This document shows, in pieces, positions 24,613-32,531 of a DNA stretch of 64,000 nt. How positions within the stretch are numbered: position 1 is the stretch's first letter; each line of letters opens with the position of its first letter. Below the pieces are notes generated by a model, which saw only the letters and a list, made by a program, of their open reading frames with translations, did not search any database and was not told the origin of the DNA. The translations under genes and the position numbers were made by a program. Source of the stretch: JBGAJN01 sp044224905 (GTDB lineage Bacteria; Verrucomicrobiota; Verrucomicrobiia; Limisphaerales; JBGAJN01); assembly GCA_044224905.1 (NCBI GenBank), contig JBGAJN010000001.1:744001-808000 (forward strand), read 5' to 3'.

Positions 24613-25395
24613 ATGCTAAGAGCACTCTACTCCTCAGCCGCTGGAATGCAGTCGCAACAGATGAATCTCGACGTCATTGCGAACAATCTGGCGAACGTCA
24701 ACACCACTGGTTTCAAAAAATCGAAGATCGAATTTCAGGATCTTCTTTACCAAACCGATCGCGCGGCCGGATCCGAAACGGGCGCTGGCAATCAGGTTCC
24801 CAACGGCCTGCAGATCGGTCACGGCTCCCGCGCCGTCGCCACTTCCAAGATTTTCACCACCGGAGAATTGACGGCGACCGGCGAACGGCTCGATCTCGCG
24901 ATTCAAGGCGACGGCTTCTTCGAAGTGCAGCTCCCTGACGGCACGAAAGGCTACACCCGCGACGGCGCGCTAAAGACTGCGTCCGACGGTCGCGTGACCA
25001 CGAGCGACGGACTGGTCTTGCAGGGTGGCTGGCAAACGATTCCGGCCGGCACCACAAACGTCTCCATCTCCGCCACCGGTGAGGTTTCCACCTCTGGAGC
25101 GGCGGGTCGGCAAAACTTCCGCGTTAACCTAGTCCGCTTCGCCAATCCCGGCGGCCTCGAGAGCATTGGGCGCAACCTCTACAAGGAAACTCCGTCCTCC
25201 GGCACGGCGGAAATTGGCAACCCTGGCGAAAATGGTTTCGGTGATCTCCAACAGGGCTACCTCGAAATGTCGAACGTCAAGGTCGTCGAGGAAATGGTCA
25301 ATATGATCGTCGCCCAACGCGCTTACGAAGTGAACTCCAAGGCCGTGCAGGCCTCGGACGAGATGATGCAGATGAGCAACAATCTCCGCCGCTAA
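24613..25395 (+). CDS. flgG: FlgG, flagellar distal rod protein
   Basis: FlgG builds the distal rod that crosses the P and L rings. The 260-residue product has the full FlgG pattern: MLRALYSSAAGMQSQQMNLD, VIANNLANVNTTGFKKSKIE and FQDLLYQT at the N terminus. GDGFFEVQLPDGTKGYTRDG is in the core, and EMVNMIVAQRAYEVNSKAVQ, ASDEMMQMSNNLRR is the C-terminal coiled-coil helix. Length is exactly typical. It is followed by the ring genes flgA, flgH and flgI. Confidence 0.97.
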   Translation: MLRALYSSAAGMQSQQMNLDVIANNLANVNTTGFKKSKIEFQDLLYQTDRAAGSETGAGNQVPNGLQIGHGSRAVATSKIFTTGELTATGERLDLAIQGDGFFEVQLPDGTKGYTRDGALKTASDGRVTTSDGLVLQGGWQTIPAGTTNVSISATGEVSTSGAAGRQNFRVNLVRFANPGGLESIGRNLYKETPSSGTAEIGNPGENGFGDLQQGYLEMSNVKVVEEMVNMIVAQRAYEVNSKAVQASDEMMQMSNNLRR

Positions 25396-25397
25396 GC

Positions 25398-26498
25398 ATG
25401 AACTTCGAAAACCCAAACTCATCGTTCTCTTCCCACATGAACGTGCAAACTCAGTGTTCAGAGAAATCGACCACGAACCGGGCGCAGCTTCGTTCGATAT
25501 TTGGATTTTGGCGCGGTCTGCGAACTCGGATCGCGAATCTCGGTCTTTGTCCAATCAGGTTCCTCCTGCTTGGCATCACGCTCGGCGGGGGCGCAGGCGC
25601 TTGTGCAGGCGCAGGCGTTCCCGCCAGCCAACTTTCCTCCACCGCCGCCGTGGATAGCACGGGCGTCTACCTTCATCAGGTGCTCGCCGGTAATGTGGAA
25701 CCGTCCAACAACGTGGTTCGCTTGTGCGACGCGCCGGTGTTCGGTCAGACCCTCGTGTTGACCCGCGCGCAGATCATCGAAGCGTTGCGAACCAACGCAC
25801 CTCAGCTTCTCTCTACGAACTGGGCGGGCGTGGATCGTATTCGTGTTGCGCGCCGCACGCGTTTGCTTCGCGAAGCGGAGATCAAGCAACAGCTGGCGAT
25901 CACGCTGCAACGCGAAGTCGTCCGCGAAAAAGGCGAGCTGGAACTTCGCTTCACCCGCTTCTGGACGCCGGTCGTGATTCCCGATGAACCGTATGTCATT
26001 CACATCCTCGATCTGCCGAACGCCGGCGTGACGGCCAACTTCATTGTGAGGTTTGAGCTTTTGGTCAGTGACGAAGTTGTTGGAAATTTTCAGGCTGGCG
26101 CTGCAGCGCGAATCTTCCGTGAAGTCCCCGTGGCCCGCGCGCTGTTGCGTCGCGGACAAGGCGTCTCGGTGGATGACATCGCGTTCGAACGCCGGGACAT
26201 TCTCGCCCTGCGCGACTCGCCCGCGACGGTGCAGTGGGATGATCCGAATCTCGAGATGATGGAAAATGTCGCCCCGGGCGCACCGCTGTTTAATCGCGCC
26301 GTCCGAGTCCGGCCAGCGGTGACGCGCGGCCGGGTGGTGGACGCCCGTGTGGAAGAAGGTCCGCTCTCAATCTCGGTCCGTGTCGAGGCTCTGGAAGACG
26401 GAGTGCTCGGCCAGACGATTCGGGTCCGTAATCCTCAAACAAAACGTGAGTTCAAGGGAAAGGTTCAAGATGCGCAAACAATTATGGTTGTTCTTTAA
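25398..26498 (+). CDS. flgA: FlgA, P-ring assembly chaperone
   Basis: FlgA is the periplasmic chaperone for FlgI polymerisation. The 366-residue product has a hydrophobic export signal around residues 53-72 (RFLLLGITLGGGAGACAGAG), preceded by an unusually long, basic N-terminal stretch. The true start may therefore be the ATG at 25437 or another later codon. The C-terminal SAF/FlgA region is clear: VARALLRRGQGVSVDDIAFE, GAPLFNRAVRVRPAVTRGRV, and VLGQTIRVRNPQTKREFKGK ending VQDAQTIMVVL. It lies between flgG and flgH, and its 3' end overlaps flgH by 29 nt. Confidence 0.88.
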   Translation: MNFENPNSSFSSHMNVQTQCSEKSTTNRAQLRSIFGFWRGLRTRIANLGLCPIRFLLLGITLGGGAGACAGAGVPASQLSSTAAVDSTGVYLHQVLAGNVEPSNNVVRLCDAPVFGQTLVLTRAQIIEALRTNAPQLLSTNWAGVDRIRVARRTRLLREAEIKQQLAITLQREVVREKGELELRFTRFWTPVVIPDEPYVIHILDLPNAGVTANFIVRFELLVSDEVVGNFQAGAAARIFREVPVARALLRRGQGVSVDDIAFERRDILALRDSPATVQWDDPNLEMMENVAPGAPLFNRAVRVRPAVTRGRVVDARVEEGPLSISVRVEALEDGVLGQTIRVRNPQTKREFKGKVQDAQTIMVVL

Positions 26499-27102
26499 CG
26501 GCTGGGTGGTGGCTACCGCCCTGTTTGTCTTCAGTTCGCACACGAGTGCCGATTCGCTTTGGCGGGACGAGACAAAGTATTCGATGATCGCTGATCGTCG
26601 TGCGCGAGCGGTGGGCGATGTCCTCACGATTCTGGTGCAGGAAAGCAACACCAGCAGCAAGGACAACAGCACCACGACCGCAAAGAAGGCGAGCACGGAT
26701 GCGAGTATCTCTTCGTTTTTTTACGCTCCAGGCGCGAGTGGGTTGCTGACCAAGGGCGGCCAGATGCCGGCCATGAAGTACAGCATGGCGAATGACTTCT
26801 CCGGTGGCGGCAAGATTGCCAACTCGGAACAGATCAGCGCGCGCATCTCGGTGCGTGTCATCGACGTGCTGCCGAACAACAGCTTGGTGATCGAAGGCGC
26901 CCGCCAAACGGTGATCGCCGGCGAAACGCAGGACGCAATCTTGCGCGGCGTCGTGCGCGCCGAGGATGTGGCGGCCAACAACACCGTCTACAGTTACAAC
27001 GTGGCCGACGCGACGATCAAATACGTCTCCAAAGGCGTGGTCAGCGACGTGCAACGCAAGGGCTGGTTCACTCGTATCTGGGACAAAATCATTCCGTTTT
27101 GA
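26470..27102 (+). CDS. flgH: FlgH, L-ring protein without lipobox
   Basis: FlgH forms the outer-membrane L ring. The 210-residue product has a hydrophobic signal (residues 5-25) ending SHTSADSLW and the conserved core: SMIADRRARAVGDVLTILVQ, RISVRVIDVLPNNSLVIEGA, and RAEDVAANNTVYSYNVADAT ending IKYVSKGVV. The FlgH family is normally a lipoprotein, but the signal region contains no cysteine, so it looks like a type I secreted protein instead. The ATG at 26470 is chosen because the signal peptide starts there; the frame upstream reads flgA out of register. flgI follows. Confidence 0.92.
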   Translation: MRKQLWLFFNGWVVATALFVFSSHTSADSLWRDETKYSMIADRRARAVGDVLTILVQESNTSSKDNSTTTAKKASTDASISSFFYAPGASGLLTKGGQMPAMKYSMANDFSGGGKIANSEQISARISVRVIDVLPNNSLVIEGARQTVIAGETQDAILRGVVRAEDVAANNTVYSYNVADATIKYVSKGVVSDVQRKGWFTRIWDKIIPF

Positions 27103-27110
27103 AAATTCTC

Positions 27111-28217
27111 ATGCGTTTCCTTCTCGCCTCTCTTTTGGCGCTCGGCTGCTTGACGGCTGAGCGTCCCGTTTTCGCCGTGGGCGCACGCGTCAAGGATCTC
27201 GTGGTCGTGTCCGGCGCCCGGGAAAACCAGTTAGTCGGCTACGGCCTCGTGGTTGGCCTCGCGGGTGTGGGTGACAAAAATCCGATCTACACCGTGCAGA
27301 GCATGGCCAACTTGCTGCAACGCTTTGGCATCACTGTGCCGGCGGCCACGCTCGCGGCAAAAAACGTCGCCGCGGTCATGGTCACGGCGGACATTCGTGC
27401 GTTCGCCAAGAATGGTTCGCGCCTAGATATCACCGTCTCCGCTGTTGGCGACGCGACGACGCTGCAGGGCGGGGTGCTCTTGCAAACTCCGTTGCTCGGT
27501 GCGGATGGCAAAGTGTACGCGGTGGCGCAAGGCGCTCTCTCCATCGGTGGTTTCACCGGCGGGCAGGGCGGCGCGGGCGGTTCCACGGTCACGAAGAATC
27601 ACCCGACGGTCGGTCAGATCATCGGCGGGGCGCTCGTCGAGCGGGAGATTCCCGCCGAGATCGTTCATGACGGTCATCTCGAATTGCTCCTCCGTGAGCC
27701 GGACTTTACTTCTGCAGCTCGCCTTTCCGCGGCAATCAATGAGGTGTTCACGAGCAGTGCTGAGGCGGTCGATTCGACCACGGTGCGCGTCAAGCTGCCG
27801 CTGGGTCAGGTGTCGCCGGTGGAGTTTCTTGCACGGCTTGAATCCATCGAAGTTTCTCCCGACGTGCCGGCGCGGATCATCATCAATGAACGCACAGGAA
27901 CGATTGTGGCCACGGCGCGGATTCGGATCACGTCCTGCGCGGTGTCTCACGGCGATTTGACCATCAGCGTGGCCTCGACGCAGGAGGTATCGCAACCGAA
28001 TGCCCTTTCTCAAAGGGGGCGCACGGCAGTCACGGCGCGAACCGACACGAAGATCACCGAAACGAAATCGGCGCTCGTGCCATTCGGTGAGATGCCAACG
28101 GTGGAGAAGGTTGCTTCCTCGTTGAATTCCCTGGGCGTTTCGCCGCGCGACATGATGGCGATTTTCCAGGCGTTGAAACAGGCCGGCGCGCTGCAGGCGG
28201 AATTGGTTATTCGCTGA
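27111..28217 (+). CDS. flgI: FlgI, P-ring protein
   Basis: FlgI assembles as the periplasmic P ring around the rod. The 368-residue product has a signal peptide (MRFLLASLLALGCLTAERPV, cleaved near FAVG). The highly conserved mature region follows: RVKDLVVVSGARENQLVGYG, LVVGLAGVGDKN, then MANLLQRFGITVP, KNVAAVMVTADI and GGVLLQTPLLGADGKVYAVA. The end LNSLGVSPRDMMAIFQALKQ, AGALQAELVIR is typical. The ATG at 27111 gives a normal signal peptide; an in-frame TTG at 27099 overlaps the flgH stop. Confidence 0.96.
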   Translation: MRFLLASLLALGCLTAERPVFAVGARVKDLVVVSGARENQLVGYGLVVGLAGVGDKNPIYTVQSMANLLQRFGITVPAATLAAKNVAAVMVTADIRAFAKNGSRLDITVSAVGDATTLQGGVLLQTPLLGADGKVYAVAQGALSIGGFTGGQGGAGGSTVTKNHPTVGQIIGGALVEREIPAEIVHDGHLELLLREPDFTSAARLSAAINEVFTSSAEAVDSTTVRVKLPLGQVSPVEFLARLESIEVSPDVPARIIINERTGTIVATARIRITSCAVSHGDLTISVASTQEVSQPNALSQRGRTAVTARTDTKITETKSALVPFGEMPTVEKVASSLNSLGVSPRDMMAIFQALKQAGALQAELVIR

Positions 28218-28576
28218 TGACCATGGATATCTCTTCGCTAAACCACCGGGTCAAAGCCTCCGAGCTGCCGATCGAGAAGCTCGCCAACAGCGATCAAGTC
28301 TCGCAGGAGCAGAAGGTGGGCGAAGTGGCGCGGCAGTTTGAAGCCCTGCTGTTGCGGCAGATCCTTGGACAGGCGCAGAAGACGGTGATCGCGTCGAAGC
28401 TCAATCCGGAATCGGTTTCATCGGGAATTTACAAAGACATGGTGACGGCGCAGATGGCTGATCGCGTCAGCGAATCCGGCGGCATCGGACTGGCGCGCAG
28501 TTTGCAGCACCAGTTGTCGCATGAGATCAGAGGCAAAACCGCGGCTCCCTCACCCGCACCCGGCGGTATAATCTAG
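28217..28576 (+). CDS. flgJ: FlgJ-type rod-capping protein (N domain only)
   Basis: A 119-residue product carrying just the rod-binding domain of FlgJ: EVARQFEALLLRQILGQAQK, SSGIYKDMVTAQMADRVSES, then GGIGLARSLQHQL. The C-terminal peptidoglycan hydrolase (glucosaminidase) domain of enterobacterial FlgJ is absent, as in many bacteria where a separate enzyme opens the cell wall. No such hydrolase is in the window. The ATG overlaps the flgI stop by one base. Confidence 0.9.
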   Translation: MTMDISSLNHRVKASELPIEKLANSDQVSQEQKVGEVARQFEALLLRQILGQAQKTVIASKLNPESVSSGIYKDMVTAQMADRVSESGGIGLARSLQHQLSHEIRGKTAAPSPAPGGII

Positions 28577-28578
28577 GT

Positions 28579-29076
28579 ATGAAGGAACAACTCCAAAGTT
28601 TGATCGAGGCGCTGCGCGCGGAATTGCAGCAATACGGCGAGATGCTCGCCCGCTTGAACGACCAGCAGGAACTGGTGGTTCAACGGGCCGCGGATGCGCT
28701 GTTGCAATCCGTTGCGGACATTCAAGAACAGAGCGCCATCATCCACACTGCGCGCGACTATCGAGCGATCTGCCAGCGCGAAGTCAACGAGGCACTCGGA
28801 TTACCTGGCGACAGCAACTTTGCTCAGATGATTCCGTTGCTGCCCGTGGATTACCGTCCGCTGGTTGCGGCACTCGTGCAGGAGAATAACGAACTGCTGT
28901 TCCGCGTGCATCAACGCACCCGCCAGAATCATGTGTTGTTGAGTCGCTCGGTGGAATTGATGTCGCGGCTGATCAGCACGCTGTTCCCGTCGGCGGAAAG
29001 TACGGTTTACAACGTCGGCGGCAACGTGTTCACGCGCACCGTGCACGGCCGCCAGCTCTACGAAGCGATCGGTTGA
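28579..29076 (+). CDS. flgN: FlgN-type export chaperone for FlgK/FlgL
   Basis: A 165-residue helical protein. The N-terminal half (LQSLIEALRAELQQYGEMLA, RLNDQQELVVQRAADALLQS) and the segment VAALVQENNELLFRVHQRTR, then QNHVLLSRSVELMSRLISTL match the long helices of FlgN, whose C-terminal helix binds the hook-filament junction proteins. It ends in a short Tyr-containing tail (ESTVYNVGGNVF) resembling FlgN of other species. The position just before flgK and flgL supports the call, since the sequence family is weakly conserved. Confidence 0.82.
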   Translation: MKEQLQSLIEALRAELQQYGEMLARLNDQQELVVQRAADALLQSVADIQEQSAIIHTARDYRAICQREVNEALGLPGDSNFAQMIPLLPVDYRPLVAALVQENNELLFRVHQRTRQNHVLLSRSVELMSRLISTLFPSAESTVYNVGGNVFTRTVHGRQLYEAIG

Positions 29077-29088
29077 TCCCCTGAATTT

Positions 29089-30495
29089 ATGCTCGGCCTA
29101 TTCGGCACTCTGAATCTCGGATCTCGTTCGCTGCAGACGCAGCAGGCGGGCATCGAAGTCGCCAGTCAAAACCTGGCGAACGTCAACAATCCGGCCTACG
29201 CGCGTCAACGAATCGCGATCCAGACCAACGCGCCGATCGACACGTCATTTGGTCCGCAGGGCACGGGTGCCAACGTGGCGGGGATCATGCAGATTCGCGA
29301 TACGCTGCTCGACTCTCAGATTCGTCTGGAGACGAGTGTTCAAGGTTCGCTTGAGGCTCAGCAAGAGGCGATGCAATACGCCCAGGCAAATCTAGGTCAG
29401 CAAGTCACGAGCGCTAGCGGTACCATTTCAGCCGGGCAGGGTGGGCTGGCGGACGGTCTGAGTCAGTTTTTCAACAGCTTCCAGGAACTCGCGTCGAATC
29501 CGAGTTCGGTGGCGCAGCGTCAGGTGGTTCTGCAACAAGCGCAGGACTTGGCCACGCAGTTCAATCAGATCGATACGCGCATGACCAACCTGCGCACGAC
29601 GCTGGACAATTCCCTCGCCTCGGACGTGACGAAGGCGAACCAGTTGATGAAAGACATCGCTGATTTGAACGATCAGATTTCCCTGTCGGAGTTCAAGGGG
29701 CAGGGGCAGGCGAATGACTTGCGCGACCTGCGCTCGCAGAAGCTCGAAGACCTTTCCAAGTTAGTAAAGATCGACACGGTCGAGCAGAGCAACGGCATGG
29801 TGGACGTGTCGATCGGCGGAGTCGCACTCGTCACGGGAAACGCCCAAACGGACACGTTGGAGAGCTATAATGCTGGCGCGGGTCAGATGTTGGTCCGGAC
29901 GGTGACCGGTCAACAGGCTTTGTCGCCCACCAGCGGTCACATGCAGGGAGTAATTCAAGCGCGTGATGTCGATTTGAGCAATCTTCAGGGGAATATTCAA
30001 AATCTCGCCGCGGCACTGATAACGCAGGTCAATACGATTCACGCTGCGGGCTATAGTTTGACTGGCAGCACCGGAGCCAATTTCTTTACCGGCACAACGG
30101 CTGGAAATATCGCGGTGAACCCGACGTTGTTGGGCAATCCGTCGCTACTTCAGGCGAGCGGTACTTTGGGTGCGGCTGGCGACAACCAAGTTGCTTTGGC
30201 GCTCGCCCAGCTGGGGAAGCAAGCGCAGGGCACCCTGGGAACTCAAACGTTCTCGCAGTATTACGGACAGACGGTCGCGTCGCTCGGACAGTCGCTTTCG
30301 AATATCACGTCACAGATGGACGATCAGAAGGTTGTTAGCGACATGCTGACGAGGCAGCGCCAGTCGGTGATGGGAGTTTCTTTGGATGAAGAAATGACCG
30401 ACTTGGTGAAGTTCCAAAAGGCGTTCGAAGCCTCGGCGAGATTGATCTCCACGGTGGACGAGATGCTCACCACGGTGATCGGGATGAAACAATAG
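29089..30495 (+). CDS. flgK: FlgK, hook-filament junction protein 1
   Basis: FlgK (HAP1) joins hook and filament. The 468-residue product begins LGLFGTLNLGSRSLQTQQAG, IEVASQNLANVNNPAYARQR, the FlgK signature. It contains GGLADGLSQFFNSFQELASN and ends in the axial helix SVMGVSLDEEMTDLVKFQKA, FEASARLISTVDEMLTTVIG. The length is at the shorter end for the family (usual 450-650). flgL follows 14 nt later. Confidence 0.95.
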   Translation: MLGLFGTLNLGSRSLQTQQAGIEVASQNLANVNNPAYARQRIAIQTNAPIDTSFGPQGTGANVAGIMQIRDTLLDSQIRLETSVQGSLEAQQEAMQYAQANLGQQVTSASGTISAGQGGLADGLSQFFNSFQELASNPSSVAQRQVVLQQAQDLATQFNQIDTRMTNLRTTLDNSLASDVTKANQLMKDIADLNDQISLSEFKGQGQANDLRDLRSQKLEDLSKLVKIDTVEQSNGMVDVSIGGVALVTGNAQTDTLESYNAGAGQMLVRTVTGQQALSPTSGHMQGVIQARDVDLSNLQGNIQNLAAALITQVNTIHAAGYSLTGSTGANFFTGTTAGNIAVNPTLLGNPSLLQASGTLGAAGDNQVALALAQLGKQAQGTLGTQTFSQYYGQTVASLGQSLSNITSQMDDQKVVSDMLTRQRQSVMGVSLDEEMTDLVKFQKAFEASARLISTVDEMLTTVIGMKQ

Positions 30496-30509
30496 ACCTG
30501 AGCTGACTT

Positions 30510-31445
30510 ATGCGTATCACGGCCAATAGCATTACTGACACGTTGCTGAATGAATACAGCTCGCTGGGCGCTCGACAGAACATGCTGCAGACGCAGGCGG
30601 CCACGGGACAGCGCATTCAATTTCCCGAAGATGATCCCTCGGCGGTGCGGCGGGTGCTGGATTTGCAGACGGAGTCGAGCGCCAACACGCAGTATTTGCG
30701 CAACATTACCATCATGCAGGAGGCGTCGAACGTTTCCTATGGCGTGATGAAATCGCTCAAGAAGGTTTCGGATCGCGCTGGCGAATTGGCGATCTTGGCT
30801 GATGGCACGAAGGCGCCGGCTGATTTGAAGGTTTACGGCGCCGAATTGAATGAGCTGATCAAACAGGCGGTGCAGACGGCGAACTCCCAGGACCAAGGGA
30901 ATTACATCCTCAGTGGCACAACCTCGTCGGTGCCGCCGTTTGTGATGACCACGGACTCGGCAGGGATGGTGACCAGCGTGACGTATCAAGGAAACCAATC
31001 AGTCGCGAGCAATGAAATCTCCAACGGCGTGACGGTCAGCGCGCAAACGATCGGAGCAAATAGTTCCGGAACTGGTCCGCGCGGTCTGATCACTGATTCC
31101 CGGTACGGTGCCGATTTCTTCAATCACCTTATCTCGCTGCGTGACAATTTAAATAGCGGCAACATCGCGGCGATTGCGGCGACCGACCGCAGTGCACTCA
31201 AAAATGATGAAGAGAATTTTCTTTATCACGCCGCCAGTATCGGCGCGGTTCAGTCTCGTCTCGACGCGGCCGCAAGCATTCTTTCCAGCCGCAATTTGGA
31301 ATTGGATAAGCTCGTTTCGAAAGATGTGGATGCGGATCTCGCCGACACGCTGACGAAGCTGAGCCAAACGCAGAACGCCTACAAAGCTGCCCTACAGTCG
31401 GGCGCGACGATGCTCAACGTGTCGTTGATGGATTATTTGCACTGA
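30510..31445 (+). CDS. flgL: FlgL, hook-filament junction protein 3
   Basis: FlgL (HAP3) sits between FlgK and the flagellin filament. The 311-residue product is flagellin-like at both ends: MRITANSITDTLLNEYSSLG, ATGQRIQFPEDDPSAVRRVL at the N terminus and LADTLTKLSQTQNAYKAALQ, SGATMLNVSLMDYL at the C terminus. DDPSAVRRVL replaces the DDPA-type motif seen in most flagellins and FlgL. A probable terminator lies downstream before the fliW promoter. Confidence 0.94.
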   Translation: MRITANSITDTLLNEYSSLGARQNMLQTQAATGQRIQFPEDDPSAVRRVLDLQTESSANTQYLRNITIMQEASNVSYGVMKSLKKVSDRAGELAILADGTKAPADLKVYGAELNELIKQAVQTANSQDQGNYILSGTTSSVPPFVMTTDSAGMVTSVTYQGNQSVASNEISNGVTVSAQTIGANSSGTGPRGLITDSRYGADFFNHLISLRDNLNSGNIAAIAATDRSALKNDEENFLYHAASIGAVQSRLDAAASILSSRNLELDKLVSKDVDADLADTLTKLSQTQNAYKAALQSGATMLNVSLMDYLH

Positions 31446-31522
31446 CGCAACGTCGGTCCGGTGTTTGGGCGTCTGACTACACTCGTCGGCCCTTCGTCTC
31501 TTCTTCTCCGCTTCGTTTCAGC

Positions 31523-31545
31523 TGCCGTGCCGGCGGCATTTGTTT
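31523..31545 (+). terminator. Possible terminator after flgL
   Basis: TGCCG (31523-31527) and CGGCA (31534-31538) form a 5-bp stem with a 6-base loop, followed by TTTGTTT. It lies about 80 nt after the flgL stop. The stem is short, so the call is modest. Confidence 0.42.
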
Positions 31546-31736
31546 CCATCTTCCGTCCTTTAGCGGTGCGTTAGCGGCAATTCTGACCACCTGTTCCCGC
31601 TCACCGGTCTGATGCTAGGAAATATTCGCCGGGTGATAGGAGGAAAATTCCCCATCTAGGTTCTGCGTGCGGGAAAGAGTGCTGCGAATTATCACAAATG
31701 CGGCGTTTTCTCATTAATTCGAGAGTTTTTTCTCAC

Positions 31737-31752
31737 TGGCACAACCGGTGCT
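31737..31752 (+). promoter_or_regulatory. Sigma-54-like promoter of fliW-csrA
   Basis: TGGCACAACCGGTGCT has a perfect -24 box (TGGCAC), correct spacing and GTGCT for the -12 box (consensus TTGCW, one mismatch). Transcription would begin near 31763, 15 nt before the fliW ATG at 31778. An in-frame GTG at 31748 lies inside the promoter and is therefore not the start. Confidence 0.65.
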
Positions 31753-31777
31753 AAGGGATGGTCAAAGTTTAATCATT

Positions 31778-32215
31778 ATGAAAGTCGCCGAAGCATTCGA
31801 AACCGAGACGGTCGCTGTGAAGCAGGAGAACACGGTTGTTCTTCCGTTGGGTTTGCTCGGATTCGAGCAGATCAAAAACTATGTGCTCCTCGCCGATCCC
31901 GAGGCCGAACCTTTCCTCTGGCTGCAAGTCGTGGATGATCCGGGCCTCGCGTTCCTCGTGGTGTCGCCGTTTCTGGTGAAGCCTGACTACCGTCCCGACA
32001 TCAGCCAGCAGGACGTGGAGTTCCTTGGCGTCTCGTCGCCGGACGACGTGTTGATGTTCAACATCGTCACCGTTCGGCCCAACGGAGTCAGCACGGTCAA
32101 TCTCAAAGGCCCGATCGTGATGAATCGCCGCACTTTGGTTGGCAAACAGATCATTCCCGCGAATGTCGCGGACCTGCCCCTGAAGTTCCCGCTGCCGATG
32201 GCGGAACTTAACTAA
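31778..32215 (+). CDS. fliW: FliW, flagellar assembly factor and CsrA antagonist
   Basis: FliW binds either flagellin or CsrA, so that free flagellin levels feed back on flagellin translation. The 145-residue product has the family pattern: TVVLPLGLLGFEQIKNYVLL, PFLWLQVVDDPGLAFLVVSP, and FNIVTVRPNGVSTVNLKGPI followed by VMNRRTLVGKQII. The start at 31778 agrees with the promoter position. csrA follows 8 nt later and flagellin comes next, the classical fliW-csrA-flagellin module. Confidence 0.96.
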   Translation: MKVAEAFETETVAVKQENTVVLPLGLLGFEQIKNYVLLADPEAEPFLWLQVVDDPGLAFLVVSPFLVKPDYRPDISQQDVEFLGVSSPDDVLMFNIVTVRPNGVSTVNLKGPIVMNRRTLVGKQIIPANVADLPLKFPLPMAELN

Positions 32216-32223
32216 AATTTTCT

Positions 32224-32493
32224 ATGCTCATCCTTTCCCGAAAAATCAACGAGAGCGTCGTGATCGACGGACGCGTGATCGTCAAGATCCTGCGTTTGGA
32301 GGGAGACGTCGTGAAGGTTGGCATCGAGGCTCCTCTCGATGTCCCCGTTCACCGACAGGAAGTTTACGAAGAGATCCAGAAAAACAACCGGGAAGCGCTG
32401 ACTAAAGGACGCGGCGCTCTACCCAAGTTGCCTCGCCCTGTCCGGGCGGCAGCTGCTCCAGAGCCGCCGGTGCTGGCGGTTCGCACTTCGTAA
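32224..32493 (+). CDS. csrA: CsrA, translational regulator
   Basis: CsrA is a dimeric RNA-binding protein that blocks ribosome access at GGA motifs. The 89-residue product has the conserved core MLILSRKINESVVIDGRVIV, KILRLEGDVVKVGIEAPLDV, PVHRQEVYEEIQKNNREAL, with the RNA-contacting N-terminal strand and VHRQE segment intact. About 25 Pro/Ala/Arg-rich residues are added at the C terminus. It is paired with its antagonist FliW. No GGA is present in the short flagellin leader downstream, so its local target is uncertain. Confidence 0.95.
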   Translation: MLILSRKINESVVIDGRVIVKILRLEGDVVKVGIEAPLDVPVHRQEVYEEIQKNNREALTKGRGALPKLPRPVRAAAAPEPPVLAVRTS

Positions 32494-32531
32494 ACGCGTA
32501 GAACAGATAAACACCAAAACAAAGTAAAACT

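Larger units (their letters stand above)
31446..31777. other. Intergenic region between flgL and fliW
   Basis: 332 bp without a recognised gene. It contains the hairpin at 31523-31538 followed by a T-rich run (listed separately) and the sigma-54-like promoter at 31737-31752. A strong but unused AGGAGG-like stretch near 31640 is not followed by a start codon. The upstream part would be the place for a sigma-54 activator site, but I could not identify one. Confidence 0.6.

Noticed and set aside
32484..32510. Possible sigma-28 promoter for flagellin (ACAGATAA at 32503-32510)
   Set aside because: The -10-like part matches six of eight positions, but there is no TAAA at the right distance upstream, so the site is not supported.
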